In this document: positions 7,705 through 16,883 of the stretch, piece by piece
Numbering within the stretch: the first letter of the stretch is position 1
Layout: each line of letters begins with the position of its first letter
DNA from: Butyrivibrio sp. AE2015
GTDB lineage: Bacteria; Bacillota; Clostridia; Lachnospirales; Lachnospiraceae
Assembly: GCF_000420825.1 (NCBI RefSeq)
Contig: NZ_ATVR01000015.1
Coordinates: 1-64,000 of the forward strand
Direction: 5' to 3'
Length of the DNA stretch: 64,000 bases
Notes under the pieces: generated by a model
The model's input: only the letters and a program-made list of their open reading frames with translations
Told to the model about the DNA's origin: nothing
Database searches by the model: none
Translations under genes and position numbers: made by a program

Positions 7705-9243
7705 TCATGATCCTGCCGGCCCATTATACTTAAGGCAAAGCATAGTTATATCATCAAATTGATCTGCATCTTTAACAAAGCCTTCAATATGACTCTTTAC
7801 ATTGGTAAGAACCTGCTGTGGAGTAGCCTCTTTATCTGAATTAAGGGCTTCAACAAGCCTTTCCTCTCCAAAAAGTTCATTGTTTATATTTGTAGCTTCT
7901 GTAACACCGTCGGTATAAACAAAAAGCGTATCTCCTGGCTTTAGTTCAAATTCATGTTCCTTGTATCTTATGCCTTCTATTGTTGCAACTGCCGGGGAAT
8001 GCCTGTATATCACAAGCTCGTAATCTCCGTCTTTCTTCTTAAATGCAGGGTGCTCGTGACCTGCATTAACCGCTGTTCCTTTTCCTGTTGTAAGGTCAAA
8101 AATAGCAAGCCATACTGTTACAAAAAGCTCAGCAGTATTACCCTCGCAAAGCTGTTCATTCACATTCATTAAAGCCTGTGAGGGGCTGTCCCCCGCAAGG
8201 ACTCTGTTCTTTATCAGTGTCTTTGCAACCATCATAAACAGCGCTGCAGGTATTCCTTTTCCTGAAACATCAGCCATTACAAGGGCAATATGGTTATCGT
8301 CAACCATAAAAAAGTCATAGAAATCACCGCCAACCTCTTTTGCAGGATTCATTGATGCATAAAGGTCAAACTCTTCTCTGTCAGGCCTGAAAGGAAAAAT
8401 CTTTGGAAGGACATTCTCCTGAATTGACGAGGCAAGAGCAAGATCTCTGTCAGCAACAGCTTTCGCGCGGCCCTGAGAAACATTTAATATGCAGTACATA
8501 AGTAGAATTGTCAGCATAACTGTAGCTGCTGTCGGAGAAAGCCCATATACTCCAAGAGTAAAAATACCCATGGAAACAGGGGCAAATACATATACAAAAA
8601 AAGTATAGATCTGATATTTTTCCAGCTGTTTTCTTTCAATAACAACTGCAGCAAGAGCTGAAAATGCTGTAAAAAAGGCATAAATCATCGATAATGGATA
8701 ATATGGACTTCTATGATATATTCCCATCTCATCCACAGTGAAATAAACGCCGGTAAAGAGATTGACTATCCTCATGCCAACAGCAATATATAAGCCTACT
8801 TTGGCAATAATACCAAGGTTCTTTACGACACCCTTGTTGACCTTAAGATAGGTCATAGTATAGAGCCAGAAAAAGTAAGCCTCCACAGGAGCACAGAAAT
8901 AATAGAAAGTATTATCAATAATATTCAAAACCCTCAAGCTTGGAACACCATCCAAAAGCCATGCGCAGGCATCTGTGAAAAGTCCCAGATATGCAACGTT
9001 TATAAGAGAAAGCAAGTGTTTTAGATTTGCACCTGTTTTTTGAACATCCACAAGACAGCAGATATATAATACATAACCGATCATCATACCCACAGCGTCA
9101 ATACCTATATTGATCAGATATATATCTACAAGATCATTGATTCCTCTTAAATGAACGAGATAACCTACAACAATTACGAGTAAAATATATATTGCTGAAA
9201 TAATAAATGCTTCCCTTTGCTTATGGTTAGATAATCCCTGCAT
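7705..9243 (-). CDS. Membrane SpoIIE/RsbU-type PP2C serine phosphatase
   Basis: A 512-residue protein with about seven hydrophobic segments in residues 15-255 and a C-terminal PP2C domain of the SpoIIE class (about 275-508). The metal-binding acidic residues are seen in GGDFYDF, MADVSGKG, YTDGVTEA and FDDITML. Such phosphatases dephosphorylate STAS anti-anti-sigma proteins to free a sigma factor or another partner, with the membrane half as a likely sensor. No STAS or RsbW gene is adjacent; the only RsbW-like domain in the window is the fused one at 60555. It lies 96 bases upstream of the clostripain-like gene on the same strand. Start is backed by AGAGGG six bases before the ATG. Confidence 0.88.
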   Translation of the reverse strand: MQGLSNHKQREAFIISAIYILLVIVVGYLVHLRGINDLVDIYLINIGIDAVGMMIGYVLYICCLVDVQKTGANLKHLLSLINVAYLGLFTDACAWLLDGVPSLRVLNIIDNTFYYFCAPVEAYFFWLYTMTYLKVNKGVVKNLGIIAKVGLYIAVGMRIVNLFTGVYFTVDEMGIYHRSPYYPLSMIYAFFTAFSALAAVVIERKQLEKYQIYTFFVYVFAPVSMGIFTLGVYGLSPTAATVMLTILLMYCILNVSQGRAKAVADRDLALASSIQENVLPKIFPFRPDREEFDLYASMNPAKEVGGDFYDFFMVDDNHIALVMADVSGKGIPAALFMMVAKTLIKNRVLAGDSPSQALMNVNEQLCEGNTAELFVTVWLAIFDLTTGKGTAVNAGHEHPAFKKKDGDYELVIYRHSPAVATIEGIRYKEHEFELKPGDTLFVYTDGVTEATNINNELFGEERLVEALNSDKEATPQQVLTNVKSHIEGFVKDADQFDDITMLCLKYNGPAGS

Positions 9244-9335
9244 GATTGCCCTCTGTTTAAAAGAAATATAGATAGTGTCTATACTTATAATACGTTATTT
9301 TATATACACAAAATTATTAAAAAATTATAAAAAAT

Positions 9336-9360
9336 GGACATAGGAAAAGATCCTATGCCC
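9336..9360 (-). terminator. Terminator after the DUF6033-like gene
   Basis: Ten-base-pair stem (9336-9345 with 9351-9360, one G-T pair), five-base loop, then a T-run on the minus strand. Separates the DUF6033-like gene from the phosphatase gene. Confidence 0.8.
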
Positions 9361-9385
9361 TTTTGTACTTTACTAATTTTTCTTA

Positions 9386-9979
9386 TCACTGATTTGTCTT
9401 ATCAGTTACAAGTGATTTAATGACCTCATCTAAAGAATTATTGCTGTAAGAGTTTCCATTTATATCGGCAAAGAAATTTAATTTTCCATCTTTTCCAATA
9501 CTGATACCAAAATTGGAAATCTCATCCTTTTCATCAGTATTCTCACTTATCTTCTGGCTCATATCACTGATCTTGGTCATTGCATCATCAATTTTTCCCA
9601 GAAGCTTATCTTTTGCCTCTTTATCTTTTTCATCGTCAGAAGCAAGAAGCTTCATCTCATCTTCGGAAAGAATAATGCTATATTCAAGATCTCCGCCTAT
9701 CTGCGACAGATCATCATCAGGCCCGGCCACAAATACATCGGCGTTTTCGTATTTCTTTTGAAGCAGGTCAACAACCTTGCCATACATTTCAACTTCCGGA
9801 GAAAAAGAAACTGTGGCGCTGTTTCCAAGTCCTGTTCCAAATACTGAGGCTTTATTACTAACATCTTTGGATTTATCAGCAGATCTTGCGTTTGACTTTC
9901 CCGCTGCTTTTGCAGTTTTAGTGGCATTAGCAACATTGCGGTACATTTGGCTGACATTATTACTTATACTGGCTGCCAT
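9386..9979 (-). CDS. DUF6033-like protein of unknown function
   Basis: A 197-residue hydrophilic protein. The first 50 residues are Lys, Ala and Ser rich and likely disordered; the middle holds a short mixed region (SFSPEVEMYGKVVDLLQKKY) and an acidic helical stretch at about 115-150; the end reads ISIGKDGKLNFFADINGNS. There is no signal peptide or membrane segment. The composition and layout resemble proteins annotated as DUF6033 in Lachnospiraceae; this assignment is from memory of the family and is tentative. The gene is monocistronic with a strong GGAGG site and two inverted repeats in its upstream region. No function is proposed. Confidence 0.65.
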   Translation of the reverse strand: MAASISNNVSQMYRNVANATKTAKAAGKSNARSADKSKDVSNKASVFGTGLGNSATVSFSPEVEMYGKVVDLLQKKYENADVFVAGPDDDLSQIGGDLEYSIILSEDEMKLLASDDEKDKEAKDKLLGKIDDAMTKISDMSQKISENTDEKDEISNFGISIGKDGKLNFFADINGNSYSNNSLDEVIKSLVTDKTNQ

Positions 9980-10004
9980 AATTTTTCCTCCTTGAAAAAT
10001 CAGA

Positions 10005-10054
10005 GCATAGAATCCTTTCTATGCAAAAGAATGTGAAAATATAAAATCACATTC
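10005..10054. promoter_or_regulatory. Two inverted repeats upstream of the DUF6033-like gene
   Basis: GCATAGAA (10005-10012) pairs with TTCTATGC (10017-10024), and GAATGTGA (10029-10036) pairs with TCACATTC (10047-10054). Both lie 26-75 bases before the start codon, in leader or promoter position. They could be transcript hairpins or operator sites. The rest of the 188-base gap up to the lipoprotein gene shows nothing else. Confidence 0.5.
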
Positions 10055-10167
10055 GTTGTTCTTTGGGTTCAGATTATCACCTACTTTATAGCTAACCAAT
10101 TAAATTTGTATTAAATTTTGTACATTCTGCAATATTGTTTCAAGTAATATCAAAAAACATGAAAGTC

Positions 10168-12066
10168 TCATTCAATCCATTCAGCATAAGCTTTTTCATA
10201 TTCTTCCAGATTCATAGATTTTTCGTGCTTCTTATAGTATTTATAGCGCTGTCTTGCCATTCCATAGGAAGAATACTCGCCTTCAAACTCATTTAGCTTT
10301 GACATGATATATCCATCACCATTCATAATAGAGAACGGAACCACAATAGCATTACTGATGATGATATTTTCAGCCTCTGCAAACTCAGTAAATCTCCTGT
10401 CATTATCGTCAGTAATAGAAGAAGCAAGATCAATCTGCTCCCGCCATTTTTTATGTATCTTTTTTATCTCTGAATTATCGGAAAGCTGCCAGAATGTGTA
10501 GTCTCCATCATCTTCAAAGGGCTCTGTCCAGGTTTGAGGGTCCTCATAATCCGCGCCCCAGCGGCATTTCATAAAGGCATATTTACCTGACATGCGAACT
10601 GAGAGTAAAAACCCCATATCGCTCCCGGCGGTTACTATAACATCGATAAAATCCTTACCCAAAGTCGATTCTATCTGTTCCTCCATCATATATGCTTCCT
10701 GCTTCCACCCTTCTGTTGAAGGATTATATGGCATAAGCATTTTTATTGGAAAAGTCACCCCCTTTGGAGTAAGTTCAAGCCTCGCAAGATCTCTGTAGAT
10801 CCTTGCTTTTTTAGGGTCAAAAGAGTCATTTCCTGCGTGATACGCAAGTTTCCCATAAGATGTATAATCTTTTCCGTTAAAAGAATTAGAGCCTTTAGGA
10901 GTGATCGTGTTATTTATAAGAATTTCCGGATCGTATGGTTCATAGAGCTTTAAAATACTTACCCTGTCTATGGAAGACATGACAGCTTTTCTAAAGCTCA
11001 AGTTTTCTACAGCTTTTTTCCAGTTATCAGGTTCATATCTTTTATCAAATAATGGTTCATAATTAAAGGAATAAAAATATGAAAAAGAGCTATCCGGTCT
11101 TGACCTGTGAATATTCTCTGCATATTCAGGGTTACTCATATACTCATCAAGATGATCAGGACTTATGATTGCCTTATCAACAGAGCCATTCATATATTGC
11201 TCTGGCCCAATTAACAGAGCATCAGCATCATAATAATTTTCAATCCTGTCAAGATAGACGTTTTTCTTATCCCAATAGGTGGGATTTTTTACAAATATCT
11301 GCTTTTCAAGTGGTTTAAAATAATGCAGTATGTAAGCTCCGTTATATAACAGAAACTCATTGTCTGTAGCAAAAACACTTCCAATCTCATTAAGGTACTT
11401 TCGGCAGATCGGGAGATACGTTGTATAGGATAAAACGCTGGTAAAAAAGGGACATGGTTTTTCCAGGATGTATTTCAAAGTCTTATCATCTTCTGCCACA
11501 ACGCCAATATCAGAAGGGATTATCTTTTCCGGTATTTCCTCAAAATCATCGGGTTTTAAAACATACGATGTAAATTCATAGTATTTCTGGGCATTTAAGA
11601 CCACAGCCCCTGTCGAATACATGTACTGACAATCTGTATCATTGGCAGCATTATTAACATATTCTGCAGCACATACAAAGTCATCAGCTACTACATCTGC
11701 ATAATAATTGCCGTTGTAGTCGACCCATTTTATTCCGTCCCTTAAATGAAAAGTCCACTCAGTAAAATCCTCATTTGACTCCCAGCTCTCAGCAAGTCCG
11801 GGGATAATATTGCCCTTTGTGTCATAGTCAACAAGAGCATCTATAACATTGGCACAAACTGCTGTATCAACAGCAGAACTTGTCACCAGGTAGTTTAGAT
11901 CAATAACCTCCGAAGAATATACAGTCTTAAAAACAACTGCATCATTGTCGTAAGCATCTTCAAGCGTATGATTTTCAAGATCAGGAAGCTTACCATAGCA
12001 ACCGGTCAAAAAAGTCATCACAAAACACAGGAATAGAAGTATGCACTTTTGAGAAAAACGGCTCAT
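10168..12066 (-). CDS. Peptide/solute-binding lipoprotein (SBP_bac_5 family)
   Basis: A 632-residue extracellular lipoprotein. The lipobox LTGC falls at residues 20-23 after a short hydrophobic signal. The mature part is an OppA/DppA-type binding fold, with the family signature around IPGLAESWESNEDFTEWTFHL and RDGIKWVDYNG. These proteins normally deliver oligopeptides to an ABC permease, but no permease or ATPase gene is next to it. Instead its ATG overlaps the stop of the diguanylate cyclase gene by four bases, so the two are translationally coupled. A sensory role, presenting ligand to the cyclase receptor domain, is therefore plausible but inferred. Confidence 0.85.
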   Translation of the reverse strand: MSRFSQKCILLFLCFVMTFLTGCYGKLPDLENHTLEDAYDNDAVVFKTVYSSEVIDLNYLVTSSAVDTAVCANVIDALVDYDTKGNIIPGLAESWESNEDFTEWTFHLRDGIKWVDYNGNYYADVVADDFVCAAEYVNNAANDTDCQYMYSTGAVVLNAQKYYEFTSYVLKPDDFEEIPEKIIPSDIGVVAEDDKTLKYILEKPCPFFTSVLSYTTYLPICRKYLNEIGSVFATDNEFLLYNGAYILHYFKPLEKQIFVKNPTYWDKKNVYLDRIENYYDADALLIGPEQYMNGSVDKAIISPDHLDEYMSNPEYAENIHRSRPDSSFSYFYSFNYEPLFDKRYEPDNWKKAVENLSFRKAVMSSIDRVSILKLYEPYDPEILINNTITPKGSNSFNGKDYTSYGKLAYHAGNDSFDPKKARIYRDLARLELTPKGVTFPIKMLMPYNPSTEGWKQEAYMMEEQIESTLGKDFIDVIVTAGSDMGFLLSVRMSGKYAFMKCRWGADYEDPQTWTEPFEDDGDYTFWQLSDNSEIKKIHKKWREQIDLASSITDDNDRRFTEFAEAENIIISNAIVVPFSIMNGDGYIMSKLNEFEGEYSSYGMARQRYKYYKKHEKSMNLEEYEKAYAEWIE

Positions 12067-13478
12067 CCTCGCATCTCCTTTCCTATTGATTTGTAATAGA
12101 GTTCTTTATCGCGATACATCTCCTCCTCAGCAAGCTTGATTACTGTTAAAAGCTTCTTATCAGGTGTTGCCATGGCAAGGCCACTTGCAACATGGTAGTT
12201 TTCTTTTTCAATATGATCAAGAACCCTTCTAAGGTCCTTTCTTACGGCCTGTTCATCCCTTTCATATCTGAATGCTACAAATTCATCACCGCCGATCCTA
12301 TAGGTGTTATTTTCGCCAAATTCGGCGCTTATAATTGATGCTATGGTTTTTAGCATATTATCACCGGCCACATGTCCCTGGGTATTATTGAGCTCATGAA
12401 GACCATTTACGTCAAAATAAATACATGCCATACCATCTGTCCCCTGCTGTAGATGCTGGCAAAAGTATTCATACCTGTTCCTGTTTTGAAGTCCTGTAAG
12501 AGCGTCCATATTAGCTCTTCTTTCCATACCTTTAAGGGAACCGGTTGTAATATGAATAATGTAAAAGAAATAAATAATAAGTGAAATTGCCTCTGCAGCA
12601 ATAAGTAGGTATATGCCTATATGCATTGGCCTAACTGCTTCATATACATATTTTTCCGGAACACTAAGAACCATCTCCCAATTGGCTATTGTCATCGGCA
12701 GGTAACAGTAATACATTATTTCATTTGTCGCATTGTCCCGAACAATAGCATAGCCACTTTTTCCGCTCTTTATATTCTCATCCAGAGTTTCTCCTGTACT
12801 TATGGCAAGGAGCTTTAAAGTCGACTCATCAAAATAGGTATTAATTCGGTTTTGGCCATCTATAAGGTACTTTCCTGTATCTCTTTCAATGATAGAAATA
12901 ATGCCATGGCCGTTATATACTTCAGGAGACCATGCATCAATAATACCTGCAGGCGTTGTGGTGCCATATATAAAAGCTATTGTTCTGTCATCCTTCCTTA
13001 TAGGAACAAAGCTTCTAATATCCAAAACTGAGGGAATTTCAAGATCTCTTTGAAGGGTTGAAATATGTTCTCCCTTCTCAAGCACAGAATTAAAATCCAA
13101 AATCCCGGTTGCATCAATATCTTTTCCCGAAATTCTAATGACTTCATTTCTGGGCGTAAGAATAGCAGCCTCTGAAATATTGGAATTTACATAATAAATA
13201 TTCAAATATCTGGTAACACCTAGGGAATGTAAAGATTCTCCGGACTCGGAGATAATTTTAGAAATAAGCCGTAACATATTACGGTCCGCACGAAACTCAC
13301 CCTCGATGGAGCTTATGGCTTCATCGGTGGATTTTTTGAGTTCTAAATAACTTTGGTCTCTAGTATAGTTTTTTACATAGAGAACGTAAACAGTAGAATA
13401 TAAGAACACGATCAGCATAAGAATGAGTGTAGCAATCAGGCTTCGCGTTCTAAATCTTTCCTGCGCACGCTTCCACAT
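12063..13478 (-). CDS. Membrane diguanylate cyclase with extracellular Cache-like sensor
   Basis: A 471-residue protein making cyclic-di-GMP from two GTP. A membrane segment at about 14-36 is followed by a 250-residue extracellular region with dCache-like features, a second segment at about 290-312 and a GGDEF domain at about 335-468. The active site reads YRIGGDEFVAF and upstream MDALTGLQNRNRYEYF is the usual GGDEF entry. An RxxD inhibitory site is not seen five residues before GGDEF, so product inhibition may be absent. GGAGG 8 bases before ATG supports the start. The gene is first in a two-gene unit with the binding lipoprotein. Confidence 0.9.
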   Translation of the reverse strand: MWKRAQERFRTRSLIATLILMLIVFLYSTVYVLYVKNYTRDQSYLELKKSTDEAISSIEGEFRADRNMLRLISKIISESGESLHSLGVTRYLNIYYVNSNISEAAILTPRNEVIRISGKDIDATGILDFNSVLEKGEHISTLQRDLEIPSVLDIRSFVPIRKDDRTIAFIYGTTTPAGIIDAWSPEVYNGHGIISIIERDTGKYLIDGQNRINTYFDESTLKLLAISTGETLDENIKSGKSGYAIVRDNATNEIMYYCYLPMTIANWEMVLSVPEKYVYEAVRPMHIGIYLLIAAEAISLIIYFFYIIHITTGSLKGMERRANMDALTGLQNRNRYEYFCQHLQQGTDGMACIYFDVNGLHELNNTQGHVAGDNMLKTIASIISAEFGENNTYRIGGDEFVAFRYERDEQAVRKDLRRVLDHIEKENYHVASGLAMATPDKKLLTVIKLAEEEMYRDKELYYKSIGKEMRG

Positions 13479-13496
13479 AGCTCATCCTCCATGAAA

Positions 13497-13518
13497 GGCC
13501 TGACAATTAAGTCAGGCC
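13497..13518 (-). terminator. Terminator after the cytidylate-kinase-like gene
   Basis: Perfect eight-base stem GGCCTGAC (13497-13504) with GTCAGGCC (13511-13518) and six-base loop, in the 53-base gap before the cyclase gene. The T-tract is short. Confidence 0.65.
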
Positions 13519-13531
13519 CTCTATAGGTGAA

Positions 13532-14167
13532 TCAAAGTTTCTTGGAAAGCTCATAGTCTTCAATATACTGAGTAATAAATTTTACGGTACCATCTATACC
13601 GAGAATGCTTGAATTGATGCAAAGGTCATAGCTGTCAGCTCTGCCCCATTTCTTGGATGAATAATAGTTATAATAGCTCTGACGCTGTTTATCCTTTTTA
13701 TTCATCATCTCTCTTGCCTTGTCATCTGTAGTGATATCTTCAAAACGCTCTTTAATGCGTTTTATCTTGCACTCTTCATCAGCCGTGATAAAGAGATTAA
13801 GAACATTTGGAAAATCAGATAATGCATAATCTGCACATCTTCCAACGATAACGCAAGGGCCTTCCTGAGCAATATTTTTGATAGTATCAAACTGTGCCAA
13901 AAAAACTTTGTGGCTGATAGGCATGTCAACAAAACTAGAAGAATTATATCCAAATGAATATGTGTCCATTACAAGGTTGTAAAGAAAAGAATTTGTAGGA
14001 CGCTCATCATGATTCTGAATCATCTCCTCGCAAAAGCCACTCTCTTTTGCTGCTCTAGAAAGAAGCTCCTTGTCATAACACTTAATCCCGAAATGATCGG
14101 CGACCATTTCTCCTATTTCTCTTCCGCCTGATCCAAATTGTCTTCCAATAGTGATTATAGTATTCAT
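13532..14167 (-). CDS. Cytidylate-kinase-like family protein
   Basis: A 211-residue P-loop kinase-like protein. The nucleotide-binding loop is ITIGRQFGSGGREIGEMVA, the form typical of the cytidylate-kinase-like family rather than Cmk itself. A later VIVGRCADYAL and an Arg-rich lid region (RIKERFEDI) fit a nucleoside monophosphate kinase fold. The actual substrate of this family is unsettled. GTG and ATG codons at 14176 and 14173 are in frame, but GGGGTG six bases before the ATG at 14167 favours that start. It follows rluD by 35 bases and probably closes the aroB-lspA-rluD unit. Confidence 0.82.
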   Translation of the reverse strand: MNTIITIGRQFGSGGREIGEMVADHFGIKCYDKELLSRAAKESGFCEEMIQNHDERPTNSFLYNLVMDTYSFGYNSSSFVDMPISHKVFLAQFDTIKNIAQEGPCVIVGRCADYALSDFPNVLNLFITADEECKIKRIKERFEDITTDDKAREMMNKKDKQRQSYYNYYSSKKWGRADSYDLCINSSILGIDGTVKFITQYIEDYELSKKL

Positions 14168-14202
14168 ATACATCACCCCTTTTCCCTTTTTCTTATTTTA
14201 CC

Positions 14203-15135
14203 TTATTTAAGAACATTGAGCAAATGTGAAAAATACTCAGGTAGCGGCGCATCCGTTTCTATATACTCTTTTGTTGTAGGATGTATAAAGCCAAGCGTTT
14301 TGGCGTGAAGACACTGGCCATTTAGTTTGAATCTGCTCTTCCTGTTTCCGGCATACACCTCATCTCCTAAAAGAGGATGTCCAATATGAGCCATATGAAC
14401 ACGAATCTGATGGGTTCTGCCTGTTTCAAGTCTGCACTCTATATAAGTCATATTATCTTCCTCAAATCGCTTTAGAACGCGAAAATGAGTAACCGCTTCT
14501 TTACCGCCACTTGTAACTACAGCCATTTTCTTTCTGTCATTAGTGCTTCTGCCAATAAGGGTTTCAATCGTGCCCTCATCCTCTTTAATTACGCCGTAGC
14601 AAATTGCATGATATACACGATTTATAGAATGCTCTTTGAGCTGTTCAGCTATTTTTTGATGTGCATTATCATTTTTACAGATAATAACTGATCCCGTAGT
14701 ATCTTTATCAATCCTGTGAACAATTCCTGGCCTCATAACACCGTTAATACCTGATAGATTATCATGGCAATGATACATAACAGCATTTACCAGAGTATCC
14801 TTATAATGACCGGCAGCAGGATGGACCACCATATCTTTTGGCTTATTTACAACAAGAACATCATTGTCCTCATAGATTATGTCCAGCGGAATATCCTGAG
14901 GCAATATCTCAGGAATCTCAGCGGGCGGAATCTCCATTTTAATATAATCATTTTCAGAGATGCAAAAGCTTGCCTTTACATTTTTTCCATTGCAAAAGAC
15001 CTTTTTGTCATCTATAAGTTTCTTTATGTAAGTGCGAGAAAAAGAAGGGCTAAGCTCAGATAAAAGCTTATCTATCCTTAGTCCTTCATATTCATCACTT
15101 ACAACATATTCAAATAATTTGTTTTCACTATCCAT
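14203..15135 (-). CDS. rluD: RluA-family 23S rRNA pseudouridine synthase (RluD-like)
   Basis: A 310-residue enzyme that isomerises uridine to pseudouridine in RNA. An S4 RNA-binding domain (about 16-75) precedes the catalytic domain. The catalytic motif is RPGIVHRIDKDTTG with the essential Asp in HRIDKDT, and RLETGRTHQIRVHMAHIGHP is the second conserved block. Length and layout are normal for RluD/YlyB. Its ATG overlaps the lspA stop by one base, the same lspA-rluD pairing seen in Bacillus. Exact RNA target (E. coli RluD sites or other) is inferred only. Confidence 0.92.
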   Translation of the reverse strand: MDSENKLFEYVVSDEYEGLRIDKLLSELSPSFSRTYIKKLIDDKKVFCNGKNVKASFCISENDYIKMEIPPAEIPEILPQDIPLDIIYEDNDVLVVNKPKDMVVHPAAGHYKDTLVNAVMYHCHDNLSGINGVMRPGIVHRIDKDTTGSVIICKNDNAHQKIAEQLKEHSINRVYHAICYGVIKEDEGTIETLIGRSTNDRKKMAVVTSGGKEAVTHFRVLKRFEEDNMTYIECRLETGRTHQIRVHMAHIGHPLLGDEVYAGNRKSRFKLNGQCLHAKTLGFIHPTTKEYIETDAPLPEYFSHLLNVLK

Positions 15136-15674
15136 TATTTTTCCCTAAATTTCTTTTGCTGGTTAAAGCTAAGGAAATTGAAATCATTCTCTTTATAGTA
15201 AAAAAGAAAAAGGATCACAAACAAAAATGTTGAAACAGTAACATATATATCTGCTACGTTAAATATCGGAAAATTGATGATAACAAAATAGATGAAATCA
15301 ACAACATAATCGTTGCGAACTCTGTCTATCATGTTCCCGGCTGCGCCACTTGCAATCATAACAAGTAAAACATGCATGATATTGTACTTTTTGTCATCAG
15401 GCATTCTAAAGAGAACATAAGCTATAATGCAAAGTATCATTACAGCAACAAGTATAAAAAAGACCTTTTGATTTTGCAAAAGCCCAAAGGCAGCGCCACT
15501 GTTTTTTAAGAAATTAAGCTCTAATACGCCGTCAATTATCTTTATAGCAGGCTTATCTTCCAAATGGATAACTGCAAGGTACTTTGTAAACTGGTCTAAA
15601 AAAACTAAAAATATAATCATCAAAAAATCAACCAGCAAAAAGATTTTTTTCTTTTTAGACAAATTTGTATTCAT
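15135..15674 (-). CDS. lspA: Lipoprotein signal peptidase (signal peptidase II)
   Basis: A 179-residue membrane aspartyl protease that removes signal peptides from prolipoproteins such as the binding protein at 10168. Four hydrophobic segments are visible. The catalytic aspartates are in AAGNMIDRVRNDYVVDFI and FNVADIYV, and the NSGAAFG box is present. An Lys-rich N-terminus precedes the first segment. It sits nine bases after aroB and overlaps rluD. Confidence 0.95.
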   Translation of the reverse strand: MNTNLSKKKKIFLLVDFLMIIFLVFLDQFTKYLAVIHLEDKPAIKIIDGVLELNFLKNSGAAFGLLQNQKVFFILVAVMILCIIAYVLFRMPDDKKYNIMHVLLVMIASGAAGNMIDRVRNDYVVDFIYFVIINFPIFNVADIYVTVSTFLFVILFLFYYKENDFNFLSFNQQKKFREK

Positions 15675-15683
15675 AAAAACTTA

Positions 15684-16784
15684 TCAGTCTCCATTCTCAA
15701 CGTAGATAATTTCATTTAAAGCAGCATTCATCTCATCTTCAGTGACACTAGTGTCAATAAATGCTTTTCCGATCTTTTTAAGGAGAATAAACTTGATCTT
15801 ATCTCCATCAGCTTTTTTATCTGACCTTGTAAGCTTTATTACCTCAGAAGGCTCAAGATCTTCTACAGATATTGGAAGGTTAAAAGGAACAAACATATCT
15901 CTGATCTCGTAATATTCTTCCATAGCGATCAGCTCTTTTTTCCATGAGATAAAAGCTGCAGCAACGCAGCCCAAAGCTACGCACTCACCATGAGTAAGTG
16001 AAAATCCTTTTGCCTTTTCAATAGCATGTCCAAGAGTATGTCCAAAGTTAAGAAGTGCTCTGTCTCCCTTTTCTGTAGGATCTTTTTCTACAACTGCCTT
16101 CTTGATCTCGCAGCTTCTTCTTACCATCTCAAGAACTACGTCTGTATCCTTGTCTTCAATCTCATACATGTTCTCAATAAGCCATGAATAGAAAGAAGCG
16201 TCTTTAATAAGACCATGTTTCATTACTTCAGCAAAGCCTGAAGCATACTGTCTGTCACTTAAAGAATTAAGTGTAGAAATATTCATATAAACAAGGCGAG
16301 GCATGTGGAATGCACCTACCATGTTTTTATACTCGTCAAAATCTACCCCTGTCTTACCGCCAATGCTACTGTCTGTCTGAGCCAAAAGAGTTGTAGGGAT
16401 CTGAATAAAATCAATTCCCCTAAGATATGTTGCAGAAGCAAAACCAGCCATATCACCGACTACACCGCCACCAAGTGCAACAATAAGGTCATGTCTGTCA
16501 AAATGATTTTCGATCAAAACCTTATATATTTTCTCAATCTCTTTAAGATTTTTATTCTCTTCACCTGCAGGGATTGCATAAGTTATAACTGTCTTTGATA
16601 CCTTATCAAGTTCCTTCTGAACATCCTTTGCATATAACTTCTCAACATTACTGTCAGTAATTATTGCAATCTTTCTACCCTCAAAGCCAAGCTCTTTAAC
16701 TTTTCCGCTTAAGCTCTCAAAATCCTTTTCAAACATGATCTCATAACATGGCTTCCCACCATAGTTAATAACTAAACTTTCCAT
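15684..16784 (-). CDS. aroB: 3-dehydroquinate synthase
   Basis: A 366-residue NAD-dependent enzyme that closes DAHP to 3-dehydroquinate, step two of the shikimate pathway. The NAD loop reads VALGGGVVGDMAGFASATYL; metal-binding residues fall in FAEVMKHGLIKD and LLNFGHTLGHAIEKA, with HGE in LTHGECVALG. Length is standard. The gene begins a unit with lspA and rluD. No other aro gene is near. Confidence 0.95.
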   Translation of the reverse strand: MESLVINYGGKPCYEIMFEKDFESLSGKVKELGFEGRKIAIITDSNVEKLYAKDVQKELDKVSKTVITYAIPAGEENKNLKEIEKIYKVLIENHFDRHDLIVALGGGVVGDMAGFASATYLRGIDFIQIPTTLLAQTDSSIGGKTGVDFDEYKNMVGAFHMPRLVYMNISTLNSLSDRQYASGFAEVMKHGLIKDASFYSWLIENMYEIEDKDTDVVLEMVRRSCEIKKAVVEKDPTEKGDRALLNFGHTLGHAIEKAKGFSLTHGECVALGCVAAAFISWKKELIAMEEYYEIRDMFVPFNLPISVEDLEPSEVIKLTRSDKKADGDKIKFILLKKIGKAFIDTSVTEDEMNAALNEIIYVENGD

Positions 16785-16853
16785 ACCTCGTATCCTTCAT
16801 TCTTTAACGTATATTTCAATACACACTGGTAACTGAGCAAAACATAAAAAATT

Positions 16854-16877
16854 AAGCTGCCGCGAATGCAGCAGCTT
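16854..16877 (-). terminator. Terminator after sepF
   Basis: AAGCTGC (16854-16860) pairs with GCAGCTT (16871-16877), followed on the minus strand by a T-run. Isolates sepF from aroB. Confidence 0.75.
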
Positions 16878-16883
16878 GTAATA

